From: an uncultured Candidatus Binatia bacterium | GTDB taxonomy: Bacteria; Desulfobacterota; Binatia; UBA9968; JAJDTQ01 | Length of the DNA stretch: 64,000 nt | NCBI GenBank assembly: GCA_958295985.1 | Contig: CATQHV010000001.1 | Coordinates: 61,655-125,654 of the forward strand | Direction of reading: 5' to 3' | Notes under the pieces: generated by a model | The model's input: only the letters and a program-made list of their open reading frames with translations | What the model was told of the DNA's origin: nothing | Databases searched by the model: none | Shown: in pieces, positions 18,843 to 28,093 of the stretch | Numbering within the stretch: position 1 is the first letter of the stretch | How the letters are laid out: each line of letters starts with the position of its first letter | Program-made: the position numbers and the translations under genes

Positions 18843-19556
18843 ATGGACAAATGGGACGGGGAGGCCGGGGCGGCGGCGGCGGCGGCGGCCGCAGACCCGG
18901 GCCCCACCGGAATCTCCCAGGCCCCGGTCAACGTCCTGTTCAACACGGCCGGAATCGCAAAGCGCGACGTGTGGGAGATCGACCTGATCAGCATACTAAA
19001 GCTCCTCATCCGGATCCTGGAAAAGGACGGCAGAAAGGATCTCCGCGTGGCCGGCAAGGCCGCATGGACCTCGTCCCTGATATACCGCATGAAGGTGGAG
19101 AGCATATTCGCGTTGCAGAGGGCGGCGATGGAGAAAAAGCCGATGCGCCAGAAAAGGGACGTGGACATCGAGCTTATCGGCATCCCGTACAGGCACGAGT
19201 CCACATATCCGGTGACCCTGGACGAGCTGCTGGTACTGCTGGAGAACCTGATCGGCTCCATCGCAAACCCGCAGTCCAGGCGGGGCAACAGGATGAGCTT
19301 CGAGCCGGTGGAGGCCCCGGACTTTGAGGACTATTTCATATCCCTCGAGAGCATCATAGGCAAATACGAGGATCTGGTCATAAAAAAGATCACGCCCGCC
19401 GGATCCGGACTGCTGCGCGACGTCGTCGAGGATCTGGACGGAACGGACTCCATCCGGTGCTTTTTTGCAATCCTGTTCCTGGCAAGGGACCAGAGGGTGG
19501 ACCTGGAGCAGGCGGGAGATGACATCCTGATAACGCTGGTTGTAAAGGGTCGATGA
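18843..19556 (+). CDS. scpA: Segregation and condensation protein A
   Basis: A product of about 237 residues with the kleisin ScpA pattern: VWEIDLISILKLLIRILEKD near the N-terminus, an SMC-binding helical region, and a C-terminal winged-helix (IRCFFAILFLARDQRVDLEQ). It would bridge the SMC head domains in a chromosome-organising complex. The start is the ATG at 18843, about 28 bases after an AT-rich TATA-like element (ATATTATT at 18813-18820); a TTG-type start 24 bases earlier is possible. A poly-alanine stretch follows the start. Its TGA overlaps the ATG of scpB by 4 bases, so the two are co-transcribed. Confidence 0.87.
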   Translation: MDKWDGEAGAAAAAAAADPGPTGISQAPVNVLFNTAGIAKRDVWEIDLISILKLLIRILEKDGRKDLRVAGKAAWTSSLIYRMKVESIFALQRAAMEKKPMRQKRDVDIELIGIPYRHESTYPVTLDELLVLLENLIGSIANPQSRRGNRMSFEPVEAPDFEDYFISLESIIGKYEDLVIKKITPAGSGLLRDVVEDLDGTDSIRCFFAILFLARDQRVDLEQAGDDILITLVVKGR

Positions 19557-20191
19557 TGGCGGCGGGCGGATCAGGGATGGCGACGGGCGGCGGCTCCCGG
19601 GGGGCGGAACGCGCGGGCAGGGACGGCGGCCGGAACGAGGCGACGGCGAGGATCGAGGCGGCGCTCTATTCCGCGGGACGCCCGCTCCGGATAGAGGAGA
19701 TAATCAGGGCGTCGGGGACCGAATCCCGGACGAGGACGCTTGACATACTGGATGCCGTCATGAAAAGGACGCGATCCTCCTTCAAGGCGCTCGAGGTGGC
19801 CGTCCTGCCGGACGGGACGTACGTGTTCCAGCTAAAGCCCGAATACACCGACGTGGTGCGGAGGTACGCCTCCAAACCGATCCTCCCCAAGGCCACGCTG
19901 AAGACGCTGTCGTATATCGCGTACATGCAGCCGATCTCCTCAAAACAGCTGGTGGAGACCCGGGGGAGCGGCGTGTACTCGCACCTAAAGGAGCTCCGGC
20001 AGCTGGACTTTATCGGCAGCCAGAACGTCGGAAGGCTAAAGATCTACACCACCACCGAAAAGTTCCAGAAATACTTTGGGGTGCGGGGGGACGCGGACTC
20101 GCTGAAACAAAAGCTCTTCCGGAAGGTAAGAAAGGTCTCGGGGGGCGGGGCGGACGTGGGCGCTACGACGTCGCGGCCCGGAACCGGCTGA
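19553..20191 (+). CDS. scpB: Segregation and condensation protein B
   Basis: 212 residues with two winged-helix domains typical of ScpB: IEAALYSAGRPLRIEEIIRA in the first and LKTLSYIAYMQPISSKQLVE...SHLKELRQLDFI in the second. ScpB dimers bind ScpA and help regulate SMC activity. The N-terminal 30 residues and the C-terminal tail are Gly/Ala/Arg-rich and probably disordered. The gene overlaps scpA by 4 bases. Confidence 0.9.
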   Translation: MMAAGGSGMATGGGSRGAERAGRDGGRNEATARIEAALYSAGRPLRIEEIIRASGTESRTRTLDILDAVMKRTRSSFKALEVAVLPDGTYVFQLKPEYTDVVRRYASKPILPKATLKTLSYIAYMQPISSKQLVETRGSGVYSHLKELRQLDFIGSQNVGRLKIYTTTEKFQKYFGVRGDADSLKQKLFRKVRKVSGGGADVGATTSRPGTG

Positions 20192-20532
20192 CCGGGGCCG
20201 GCACGTACCGGATGCGGGACTCGATGCGCGGCGGCGGCCGCTTTGCCGCTACCGCCGTTGCGCCGAGCCGTTGCCTGCCTGTTCTGCCGGATCTGTTTTC
20301 TGTCATAAATCCGAGTCCGGCGACATGTGTGGCCGCAAGGCGCGCCGGAATATGCCGTGATCCGGACAGCGCGCACCGGCGCGGTCATCGGTCGGCGAAA
20401 GGATCTGCCGTATAACGGAAACCGCGCGTGCACGGTGATCCCTGTCGCAACCACCCCGGATCGCCGCCGGGTGTTCAATTCCGTCTACTGCCCAAACCAA
20501 AAATTAAATACTAAACAGATCCACTACCACAC
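20192..20532. other. Intergenic region ending in a promoter
   Basis: No gene seen in most of this stretch. Close to the end, AAATTAAATAC near 20501-20511 forms a TATA element that serves the small acidic gene starting at 20533. Confidence 0.6.
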
Positions 20533-20715
20533 ATGGCACAAACAGCAGAACCGCCAAAATCCGAGGATCGGCACACCATAATTACGGATTTGGAGGGCGA
20601 AAAGGAATTCGACGAGGAGTTCGAGAAAGAATTCAACGAGACACTCGAGGAGATATCCCGAGAGGCAACTCGCAAGCATCGCAGGACGATGGGATTCATA
20701 CTGGTCGATGACTGA
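20533..20715 (+). CDS. Small acidic hypothetical protein, 60 residues
   Basis: A short, highly charged product dominated by Glu and Asp in the middle (EFDEEFEKEFNETLEEISRE), followed by a basic patch (RKHRR) and a hydrophobic end (MGFILVDD). A TATA box 22-32 bases before the ATG and codon use without low-complexity DNA support expression. No family recognised; it could be a small regulatory or nucleic-acid-interacting protein, but that is guesswork. Confidence 0.6.
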   Translation: MAQTAEPPKSEDRHTIITDLEGEKEFDEEFEKEFNETLEEISREATRKHRRTMGFILVDD

Positions 20716-20840
20716 TTGGCCGCCCCAAACCCACCTCCGATTGTTTATGGCAAGATCTGTTTTGCCGGTTCCGCATTTCTTTCCCGCCTAGCGCCATCTA
20801 AAAACGGACAAATGATCCCGTACACGGACGGTTGTAAACC

Positions 20841-21125
20841 ATGAGAATAAAATTCGGCCGCATCACCGAAGCTGCGCGCATGCAGACGCTCCATTCGACA
20901 TTTGTAGAACTGGCCCGGATCATGATGAATCTGCCGGACGCCGATGATGAGACGAGGGAATACTATACCATAAAACTGGTCACGATACTCGAGCAGCTGC
21001 TGAGACAGACCACCAAAACGCAGATCGAAACGGGGAAAATCTCCCCCGACAAATTTGTACCTGGCGAACTGCCCGGCCCCGACAAGCTGGGCGGGGACTC
21101 GCTGGCACATCACATCAGAACTTGA
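20841..21125 (+). CDS. Hypothetical helical protein whose stop lies in a MITE
   Basis: The 94-residue product looks mostly alpha-helical (RMQTLHSTFVELARIMMNLP and YTIKLVTILEQLLRQTTKTQ). No family recognised. The final codons and the TGA stop fall inside the left inverted end of a 92-bp mobile element at 21115, so the native C-terminus has probably been replaced by the insertion. A TATA-like CTAAAAAC lies about 40 bases before the ATG. Confidence 0.55.
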   Translation: MRIKFGRITEAARMQTLHSTFVELARIMMNLPDADDETREYYTIKLVTILEQLLRQTTKTQIETGKISPDKFVPGELPGPDKLGGDSLAHHIRT

Positions 21126-21206
21126 AAATGTGCCAGTCTAGCGTTCTCGGGGACGGATTCCTAGGTATGCGTGACGCCTACCGCCATACACATTTTCAAG
21201 TTCTGA
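21115..21206. mobile_element. MITE-like element type 1, copy A
   Basis: A 92-bp non-coding segment with perfect 18-base inverted ends TCAGAACTTGAAAATGTG. A second copy of exactly the same length lies at 34521-34612 in the opposite orientation, with clear internal similarity (for example GACGGATTCC and GTGACGCCTACCG). No transposase with such ends is in the window. Confidence 0.88.
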
Positions 21207-21298
21207 CATCGCCGTTTCCTACGATTTTCAGAATATGGGTGCGGTGAAAAGCATCCTGAACAAACTCGGCTGGCCACGCCTGTTCGGTGACTGCCTGA

Positions 21299-22525
21299 GT
21301 GGACCACAACAGGCGGACATTGAGGATCTGTTCAGGCGCAGGCACGACAGTCCACACAACCGTGAAACTGCCGACGGCCAAAGTCAACCGGTATCTTGCG
21401 GCCGTCCTGGCCCTCATCGGCTACATCATGTCCGAGGTCTACCCCGGCGGCCATCATCTTCACATGCGCCTGGGGGATGCCCTGTTTGATGTACGCGGGT
21501 ATCCTGAGGCGATCATGTATTATGACGGGTCGCTTTCCATACGACCGGACGACCCGCAGGCGCACACCAGAAAGGGGGAATCGTTTGCGGAACTGGGGTT
21601 GCACCAGAAGGCGCTGGCATGCTACGACCGGGTTCTGGTACTGGATCCGAACTACCCGGTACACGCCAGAAAGGGGGAATCGCTTGCGGAGCGGGGGTTG
21701 CACCAGAAGGCGCTAGCATGCTACGACCAGGCCCTGATTCGGGATCCGGACAACCCGTACCTGCATGGCATAAAAGGGGAATCATTTACGAAGATAGGAC
21801 TGTACGGGGAGGCGCTGGCATGCTACGACCAAGCCCTGGCCCTGGATCCGGACAACCCGTACTTGCATGCCAGAAAGGGGGAATTGCTCGCAAAACTGGA
21901 ACGGTCCAAAGAGGCGCTGGAGTGTTACGACCGGGCCCTGGCCCTGGATCCGGACTCTTTAGACATACATGTCAACAAAGGAACACTGCTTGCCGGGATG
22001 AACAAACCCGAAAAGGCGATCACGTGTTACGACCGGGCCCTGGCCCTGAATCCGGACTCCTTACAAATACATGTCAACAAAGGGACGCTGCTTGCCGGGA
22101 TGAACAAACCCGAAAAGGCGATCACGTGTTACGACCAAGCCCTGGCCCTGAATCCGAACCACCCGCATGTGCTTGCCAGAAAGGGGAAATTGCTCGCAAA
22201 ACTGGAACGGTCCAAAGAGGCGCTGGCATGCTACGACCGGGCCCTGGCCCTGAATCCTAAATATTTACACGTGCATACCAAAAAAGGAGAGTTGCTTGCA
22301 AAGATGGACAGACACGAAAAGGCGATCACGTGTTACGACCAAGCCCTGGCCCTGAATCCAGACTACCTGCACGCACATGTCATGAAGGGGATGTCTCTTG
22401 CGGTGCTGGGACGGCACGGGGAGGCAATCGTGCATTATGACAGGAAGCTGGACATCTATCCGGACGACCCGCAGGTGCTTGCCAAAAGAGGGGAGTCGCT
22501 TGCAAAACTGGGACGGCGCGGATAG
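21299..22525 (+). CDS. TPR-repeat protein with N-terminal hydrophobic segment
   Basis: 408 residues, of which about 300 form nine or more consecutive 34-residue tetratricopeptide repeats (consensus KGELLAKLERSKEALACYDR followed by ALALNPDxLxxH). Neighbouring repeats are nearly identical, including at the DNA level, which indicates recent expansion. Before the repeats there is a hydrophobic segment (RYLAAVLALIGYIM) that could anchor the protein in the membrane. The start is uncertain: GTG at 21299 or GTG at 21362; neither has a clear TATA box. TPR arrays mediate protein-protein contacts; partner unknown. Confidence 0.8.
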   Translation: MDHNRRTLRICSGAGTTVHTTVKLPTAKVNRYLAAVLALIGYIMSEVYPGGHHLHMRLGDALFDVRGYPEAIMYYDGSLSIRPDDPQAHTRKGESFAELGLHQKALACYDRVLVLDPNYPVHARKGESLAERGLHQKALACYDQALIRDPDNPYLHGIKGESFTKIGLYGEALACYDQALALDPDNPYLHARKGELLAKLERSKEALECYDRALALDPDSLDIHVNKGTLLAGMNKPEKAITCYDRALALNPDSLQIHVNKGTLLAGMNKPEKAITCYDQALALNPNHPHVLARKGKLLAKLERSKEALACYDRALALNPKYLHVHTKKGELLAKMDRHEKAITCYDQALALNPDYLHAHVMKGMSLAVLGRHGEAIVHYDRKLDIYPDDPQVLAKRGESLAKLGRRG

Positions 22526-23020
22526 ACGGCAGCGTGCCACGGCGGGCCCCTGCCCCGGACGGCCCTTTTGCCGCCGTGAGTGGCAGGCCGACTGACTGAT
22601 TACAACCAATCCTCTTTTTCATCAAGGATGCCTGTGGCGTCGCCCCCTGATTCAGTTTCCGGCGCGCCCTTTTTGAACCGGATAATCCGGACCGGTTCCC
22701 GTGTCCTGCACCGGCGGGTTCGAATTCCGGCCTGTCGGGCAAAACCGAAGATGGAAAAAACGGCGGGATCTTCGAGCGGTACGGTCCGAACCGCCATTCT
22801 ACCAGAATCTTGGCCGTTTTCCGCCCGCCGCCGCTCCCCGGAAATCGAATCGCCCGGACCAATCCCAAACACCTGAACCGCATAATGCACCCGGAACGGA
22901 TCCGTTTCCATGCCGACCCACCCCCCAGCCACCCGACCCGCACTGCGCGATGCCCGGACCGGGGCTGGTTTGCACGCCCGGGTTGCAGGGAGACCCGTGC
23001 ATGCCGCGTGCGCGCAAACG
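22526..23020. other. Intergenic region before the IS66 element
   Basis: No gene supported. The GGGTTCGAATTCCGG near 22717 resembles a tRNA T-arm, but no cloverleaf can be built around it. The last 8 bases (CGCAAACG) are the target-site duplication of the IS66 insertion. Confidence 0.5.
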
Positions 23021-25214
23021 GAGTGAGCTCAGGTCCATTTTTTGGCCGTGCCTGAATGGGCCACCCCGTGCCTGCAAATACATGTGATCTTGAGGCAAAA
23101 CCCGCATCCTGCCGTGCCCGGGGCCCCGTCAGATGTCCCAAATCTTGCTTTTTTTTAGACACAAAGATGTGGTTTTTTTGTCCACACATGCTTAAAGATC
23201 ACGGATTCGCACCCTAATCCATGCCTGATTCGGACACGACGCTGGTTCGAAGGGAGCTGGTTACAGTGACCCACCGCCTGATGGCCGCGGAGACGGAATA
23301 TGCCAGACACGCCGAGGATACGTCGGCAAAGATTGCAGGACTGCAGGGTACGGTAGACCGCCTCCGGACCGAGAATGCGGGACTGCAGGGTACGGTAGAC
23401 CGCCTCCGGACCGAGCTTGCAGAGAAACGCGGGCGCGGCAAGGCTGACAATGCGGCGCCTGCGCCGCAGGACGGGGCGCCTGCGCCGCAGGACGGGATCC
23501 GCGATGCCAAGGAGAAGGAGATCAAATCGCTCAAGGCGCAGCTCGGTATCACGACCGCCAAACTGGAAAAGGCGGAGCGGGAGCTGGCCGTATACAACAA
23601 CCACAACCGCCCCGGCGCCGAGGTATACAACAGGGCGCGTGACAACCTCCGCAGAACAGACGGCACGTACGACAGTGATCCGACCGGCAACAAGACCGGC
23701 GCCGTAAAGGGGCATCCCGGGGTGTCCCACTCGCGCAAGGCGGAGGAGACGCGTAGGTACCCGATACGCCGGTGCGCATCCTGCAAGATGGACGCGTATC
23801 TGGTCGGCCTGCGGCCGGCCAACAAGCTGTATCACTACCTGGACAACGGCAGGACCCGGACGGCCTGCATCTCGGCCGCACGCGCATGGTGCGCTAACTG
23901 CGATACGGTCAGCACGGCGGACTCGCCGTCGATCCGGGGCACGCACATGGGCGAATCGATGCTCGGGCTGGTCGGGGTGTACGCCTCCAGGTCCGCCGTG
24001 GACGCGGACATCTCCGCATTCATGGACGAGGGGCACGGGTTCTACGTGGCGCGATCCACCGTCCTGGCCGCCCGCACCTCCCTGGCGGACATCTTCGAGC
24101 CGTCATACAACAGTGTCATGGATTACCTCGTGGATGTGGCCCCGTACGTGCACAGGGACGAGACCCCAATCAGGATAAACGGCAGGTGGGGGTACGTGTG
24201 GCTGGTCTGCTGGAACGACGCGGTATACATGGTATGCGCGCACAGCAGGGGGAGGGCCGTACTGGATCTCCATTTTTCACGGCTGGCGGGCAAGCCGTCG
24301 GTAACGGACCAGTATGTGGCATACGAGACCCTCGTGATAAGGCAGGCGTGCCTCGTCCACATATTGCGCCATTGCGAGAGCGTCGTCATACGTGAAAGGG
24401 CCAACGCGGAACTGCAGCGGTCCCTGGAGAACGGCGGCGACGGGGAAGGGACGGGTGCGGGTGCGGAGGCCGGCGGGACGGGTGCGGGTGCGGAGGCCGA
24501 CAAGGCGCACCGGCTGTACCTCCGGTTGCGATCCCTGTACAGACTCATCAAATCAATCGACACCGCATCCGAGGAGGAGATCGTGGAGCTGGATCGGCAG
24601 ATCGGGGAGATCGCGGCCGAGTACGGCGAGGGACACCCGATGCACACGGCCCTTGTCCGCGCCAAATCCAACATGTTGGTTTGTTTGCAGTATTCCGGCA
24701 TGTCCTGTGACAACAACAGGGCGGAACGGGAGATGCATGCGGGGCCCTGCATGGAAAAGCGGGCGCGCCACCAGCTAAAGAACTCGGACGGCATGCGCCG
24801 CCTTTCGATCCTGTGCTCCGTGTTCAGGACATGCAAGCACCGGGGGATAAGGATCACCGATGCGGTTGCGGCGGCGGCCAGGGATCCGAACTGGAACATG
24901 TTCTCGCAGCCGGCCACGGGCCCGCCGGGCGGCCGCACCAGCAACGGACGCCGCGCGTTGCGTGACGCCGTTACGTACGTGTGCTGATGGCGTCTCACCG
25001 CGCCGCCCCTGGGGCCGTCTTCGGCCCCGGCCGGGGTTTGGACGATCCGCCCCCGTCGGGACGATCCCGGGCATTCCGGTCCGGCATCTACATGACCGGA
25101 TCCCGTGTATGGCGCGGTTCCGTCGCAGAATGAGGCGCGTCGCATGCAGGGGGACCCATCAGGCTCGTCTTGGCCGGTCCCAGGCACGGCCAAAAAATGG
25201 ACCTGAGCTCACTC
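23021..25214 (+). mobile_element. Intact IS66-family insertion sequence
   Basis: The element is about 2.19 kb with perfect 34-base inverted ends (23021-23054 and 25181-25214, beginning GAGTGAGCTCAGGTCC). The 8 bases CGCAAACG occur directly outside both ends (23013-23020 and 25215-25222), exactly the 8-bp target duplication known for IS66. It carries a single transposase gene without the accessory orfs of classical IS66. Perfect ends and duplication point to recent insertion, immediately before the rps8e promoter. Confidence 0.95.
23221..24987 (+). CDS. IS66-family transposase
   Basis: 588 residues. The N-terminus is a coiled coil with a duplicated unit (GLQGTVDRLRTE, twice), matching the leucine-zipper region of IS66 TnpC. 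A zinc-finger segment follows (RRCASCKMD and AWCANCDTVS), then the DDE core with HRDETPIRINGRWGYVWLV, a second Asp near VTDQYVAYE, and CDNNRAEREM containing the final Glu. Two further short duplications (APAPQDG and GTGAGAEA) show slippage. The frame is intact and lies centrally in a complete element, so the enzyme may be functional. Confidence 0.95.
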   Translation: MPDSDTTLVRRELVTVTHRLMAAETEYARHAEDTSAKIAGLQGTVDRLRTENAGLQGTVDRLRTELAEKRGRGKADNAAPAPQDGAPAPQDGIRDAKEKEIKSLKAQLGITTAKLEKAERELAVYNNHNRPGAEVYNRARDNLRRTDGTYDSDPTGNKTGAVKGHPGVSHSRKAEETRRYPIRRCASCKMDAYLVGLRPANKLYHYLDNGRTRTACISAARAWCANCDTVSTADSPSIRGTHMGESMLGLVGVYASRSAVDADISAFMDEGHGFYVARSTVLAARTSLADIFEPSYNSVMDYLVDVAPYVHRDETPIRINGRWGYVWLVCWNDAVYMVCAHSRGRAVLDLHFSRLAGKPSVTDQYVAYETLVIRQACLVHILRHCESVVIRERANAELQRSLENGGDGEGTGAGAEAGGTGAGAEADKAHRLYLRLRSLYRLIKSIDTASEEEIVELDRQIGEIAAEYGEGHPMHTALVRAKSNMLVCLQYSGMSCDNNRAEREMHAGPCMEKRARHQLKNSDGMRRLSILCSVFRTCKHRGIRITDAVAAAARDPNWNMFSQPATGPPGGRTSNGRRALRDAVTYVC

Positions 25215-25231
25215 CGCAAACGGGCTCGCTG

Positions 25232-25240
25232 TATATAAAT
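25232..25240 (+). promoter_or_regulatory. TATA box of rps8e, fixes GTG start at 25263
   Basis: TATATAAAT lies 23-31 bases before the GTG at 25263, the spacing of a leaderless archaeal mRNA. The IS66 element ends only 18 bases upstream, so any BRE or activator sequence further upstream has been displaced. Confidence 0.8.
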
Positions 25241-25262
25241 TAGGGCGGCCGTGACACGGCTC

Positions 25263-25646
25263 GTGAGGAAATCCGTAGAGAACCTGGCTACAAGCAAGGT
25301 CACCGGAGGGGTCCGCCACCCGTTGCGCATCAGGCGGAAATACGAGACCGACAGGTATCCGAACGAGGCGCTGGCAGGCGCGCAGGTCACGGTAACCCGG
25401 AGAACCCGGGGCGGCAACAGCAAGACCGCGTTAAAGACGGTCGACTTTGCAAACCTGGTCGCCGGACAGGGCAGGACCGCCAAGACCCGGATCATCAAGG
25501 TCCTGGAAAACCCGACAAACAACGACTACAAGCGCCGCGGCGTGATCACAAAGGGCGCAATACTCGAGACCGAGGACGGCAGGTGCAGGGTCGTTTCAAG
25601 GCCGGGCCAGGACGGTACCGTCAACGCGGTTCCGGCGGATGGTTAG
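25263..25646 (+). CDS. rps8e: 30S ribosomal protein S8e
   Basis: 127 residues matching archaeal S8e throughout: RKYETDRYPNEA, VTVTRRTRGGN, ARIIKVLENP-type motif (TRIIKVLENPTNNDYKRR), GVITKGAILETEDGRCRV and SRPGQDGTVNAV at the C-terminus. S8e is an archaeal/eukaryal protein of the small subunit. A GTG at 25251 is also open, but the TATA spacing and family length favour the GTG at 25263 (MRKSVENLATSKVTGG). The stop is followed immediately by srp19, indicating one transcript. Confidence 0.95.
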   Translation: MRKSVENLATSKVTGGVRHPLRIRRKYETDRYPNEALAGAQVTVTRRTRGGNSKTALKTVDFANLVAGQGRTAKTRIIKVLENPTNNDYKRRGVITKGAILETEDGRCRVVSRPGQDGTVNAVPADG

Positions 25647-25961
25647 ATGAAGGATTACGGGCACATCGTGGTCTGGCTGGACTATTTCAACAAGGTGCTC
25701 CCGCGCTCCCGGGGGAGGCGAGTGGGCAAGGAGGGGTGCGTATTTGATCCCTCCCTCAAGGAGCTTTTGGAGGCCGTAAAGGAGGCCGGGCTCAAGACCG
25801 TGGAATCGGAGGACACGGTGCGGTATCCGAGGCGCCCCTACGTCAGGTCCGGATACGTCGTACTGCCAAAGGAATCGGCCCCAAAGACCGCGATCCTGCG
25901 CCGGATCTCGGAAAAACTGCTCGCAAAGCGGTTCAAGCCCTCAAAAGAGGGCAAATCCTAG
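25647..25961 (+). CDS. srp19: Signal recognition particle protein SRP19
   Basis: 104 residues of typical SRP19 length with VVWLDYFNKVLPRSRGRRVGKE at the N-terminus, the RNA-binding core, and a basic C-terminus. SRP19 binds SRP RNA helices 6 and 8 and permits SRP54 loading for co-translational targeting. It starts on the base following the rps8e stop, so the two form an operon. The SRP RNA gene was not found in the window. Confidence 0.93.
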   Translation: MKDYGHIVVWLDYFNKVLPRSRGRRVGKEGCVFDPSLKELLEAVKEAGLKTVESEDTVRYPRRPYVRSGYVVLPKESAPKTAILRRISEKLLAKRFKPSKEGKS

Positions 25962-26021
25962 CTTTTAGCTAAAGTAAATTTGACAGAGTCACTGTTAACC
26001 GTCCTTTACACAGTATAGTGA

Positions 26022-26288
26022 TTGCAGGCGGCAGGAGAGATATCGCATTTGGCCGGTAGCGGCAGGGTCATCGTCAGGCTCTTGAAAAGGGTCGAGGAGG
26101 GCCAGGTACTCTGTGACGAAAAGGGCACGAGGATAGCCCGGGTGATGGAGCTGATAGGCCCGGTGGACGGGCCGTACGCATCGGCATCCCCGCTTACCAA
26201 CAACGTGCGGAGGCTGGCCGGCAGGAAGATCTTTGCGCCGGAGCCTGCCCCAAGGCATAAAAGGTCCGGGAGGGGGGGCAAAAGATGA
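26022..26288 (+). CDS. gar1: H/ACA RNP protein Gar1
   Basis: 88 residues with the Gar1 beta-barrel (GSGRVIVRLLKRVEEGQVLCDEKG and IARVMELIGPVDGPYASASP) and a Lys/Arg/Gly-rich tail. Gar1 joins Cbf5, Nop10 and L7Ae in the pseudouridylation complex. The start is TTG; no in-frame ATG or GTG is placed so well. The stop overlaps the ATG of tfb by 4 bases, a Gar1-TFB pairing that is common in archaea. Confidence 0.92.
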   Translation: MQAAGEISHLAGSGRVIVRLLKRVEEGQVLCDEKGTRIARVMELIGPVDGPYASASPLTNNVRRLAGRKIFAPEPAPRHKRSGRGGKR

Positions 26289-27244
26289 ACACGCTGGAAC
26301 CTGCACACTGCTGCCCCGAGTGCAGGTCCTCGCTGGTGGACGACGTGCAGAACGGCGAAAGGATCTGTTCGGGTTGCGGCGTTGTCGTGGCAGAACAGCT
26401 GGCGGACTACGGCCCGGAGCCCGTGTCAAACGGCCTTGAGAACAGGGTAAAGCTGGCAAGGGCCACCGGACAGACCACGCTTTCCCAGCACGACCTCGGG
26501 ATAACCACGGAGATCTCTATCAGCTCAAAGGATTTCAGCGGCAAGGCCATCGACTCGCAGGTCGTATCGCAGATGCACAACCTGAGAAAATGGCAGCAGC
26601 GGGTGAGGGTGTCCTCGTCGCGGGAGAGGCGGCTGGCAAGCGTCCTGACAAAGGTCTCGGAGACGTGCCACAACCTGTCCCTTTCGAAGAACGTGCTGGA
26701 GACGGCGGCGATGATCTACAGGGGCCTGGACGATCACATGGTGGTAAAGGGCAAGTCCGTCACGGCGATCTCGGCCGCGACGGTCTACCTCGCATGCAAG
26801 CAGTGCGATGTCGTGAGGTCCCTCGAGGAGATCACCCGGGCCATATGCGCCCCAAAGGAGGTCAGGACAAAGTCGAGGCTGGCCGCAAAATACTACCGGA
26901 TCATGGTGATGGAGATGGGGCCGGTCGCGGCGCCGGTCGTCTCCATGGACAAGCACATATCAAAGATCGCAAACCTTGCGCAGATAGACGCCAGGGTGGA
27001 GAGGCTCGCGCTGGAGATCGCCGAAAAGACAAAGGGCAGCCCCGTGACGGACGGCAAAACCCCAAACGGCATCGCCGCCGCATACCTGTATGTCGCATCC
27101 ATACTGCTGGGGCAGAACGTGGCGCAAAAGGACGTCTCGGGTACGGCCGGCGTGACGGAGGTCACCATACGCAGCCGCTGCAGGGAGATCCTGTCAAGCT
27201 ACAACCTGAGGGTCGCGTTGAGGCCGTCCCTGGCCAGGAAATAG
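26285..27244 (+). CDS. tfb: Transcription initiation factor TFB
   Basis: 319 residues. An N-terminal zinc ribbon (CPEC and CSGC, residues about 10-31) is followed by the B-reader/linker and two cyclin-like repeats (about 100-200 and 205-300), the second ending in GVTEVTIRSRCREIL. TFB recruits RNA polymerase to TBP-bound promoters, recognising the BRE; the numerous TATA boxes in this window are its expected targets. Co-transcribed with gar1 (4-base overlap). Thaumarchaea usually encode several TFBs; which paralogue this is cannot be told. Confidence 0.97.
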   Translation: MNTLEPAHCCPECRSSLVDDVQNGERICSGCGVVVAEQLADYGPEPVSNGLENRVKLARATGQTTLSQHDLGITTEISISSKDFSGKAIDSQVVSQMHNLRKWQQRVRVSSSRERRLASVLTKVSETCHNLSLSKNVLETAAMIYRGLDDHMVVKGKSVTAISAATVYLACKQCDVVRSLEEITRAICAPKEVRTKSRLAAKYYRIMVMEMGPVAAPVVSMDKHISKIANLAQIDARVERLALEIAEKTKGSPVTDGKTPNGIAAAYLYVASILLGQNVAQKDVSGTAGVTEVTIRSRCREILSSYNLRVALRPSLARK

Positions 27245-28080
27245 GGTCCGCCTCACGGCCTTTTTCATCCGTTTCCCGTTTTGGATCTGTTGGGGTGTTG
27301 TACAGGCGCCGCCCGCGCAAGGACTGCAATGCGATCGGTGCCGCCGCCTCCTCCGCCCGACCAGATCACACCGGATCGCGCACCACGGCCTGTTTCCGGC
27401 CCGCCGGCCCTCTTCCCCCCCGGATCTGCATTGCGCGGCGGCCCGGTTCCGACCCGTCTTTTTTTTTTGTGTGGGGGGTGGGCGGGTCTGGGATGGGGGG
27501 GGGAGTTTCGTCCATGAATCGGCCGGCTGGCGGTTCCGGTGTGATGTCTCCGTACACGAGGTTGAAAACACGCCTGCCTGACGGACTTGGCGTATGCACA
27601 TAACCCCACCCGCGGCCGACCGTTCCCGATCGCGCTTTAGCGGGCAAAAGGCCGGTGGATGGCGAACATATCCACTCCCGCACCCGCAGTTCCGACCCGT
27701 TTTGACCTTTGATATCGACAGGCAGCTATCTCAGAATACCGTCCCGGCCTAACCTGGGGGCGGGCGGGGATATCCCTGACGCGTCGGGCGAGAACCTGTT
27801 GCGCGCGCCTGTGGGGGGTGTGGCCGGGACCGTCCGGTCCTGATACCCGGCATGGGATCCCCCGACAGGCGTAAACGATCATGGCCCGCCCGGCATTGAC
27901 ATGGCTTGATCCGGGCATACTTGAAAGGATCATGGCAGCTGGTTCCGTCCGCACCAGATACGGGTTGGCGGGGCGGGGTGGGGCGGAATCCTGCGAATGT
28001 GCCGGAAATCGTGGGTCGTACTGCCGCGAACCGGAAACAAGCCCGCCGCCAACCCTTATTTAAACACGTATCATTTGCAT
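27245..28080. other. Long intergenic region after tfb
   Basis: No convincing gene. A poly-T tract and a G tract lie at 27465-27500. At 27881-27965 the plus strand can be read as MARPALTWLDPGILERIMAA, which faintly resembles the C-terminal motif of serine recombinases, but no supporting frame surrounds it. The right end contains AT-rich promoter sequence for the YwgA-like gene (TTATTTAAAC near 28057). Confidence 0.5.
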
Positions 28081-28093
28081 GAAAAAAGTTTAA

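Noticed and set aside
22700..22745. tRNA-like T-arm (GGGTTCGAATTCC)
   Set aside because: No matching acceptor, D arm or anticodon arm could be drawn around it, and the stem pairs poorly.
27881..28063. Possible serine recombinase C-terminus
   Set aside because: Only a short resemblance (LTWLDPGILERIM); no upstream domain in any frame.
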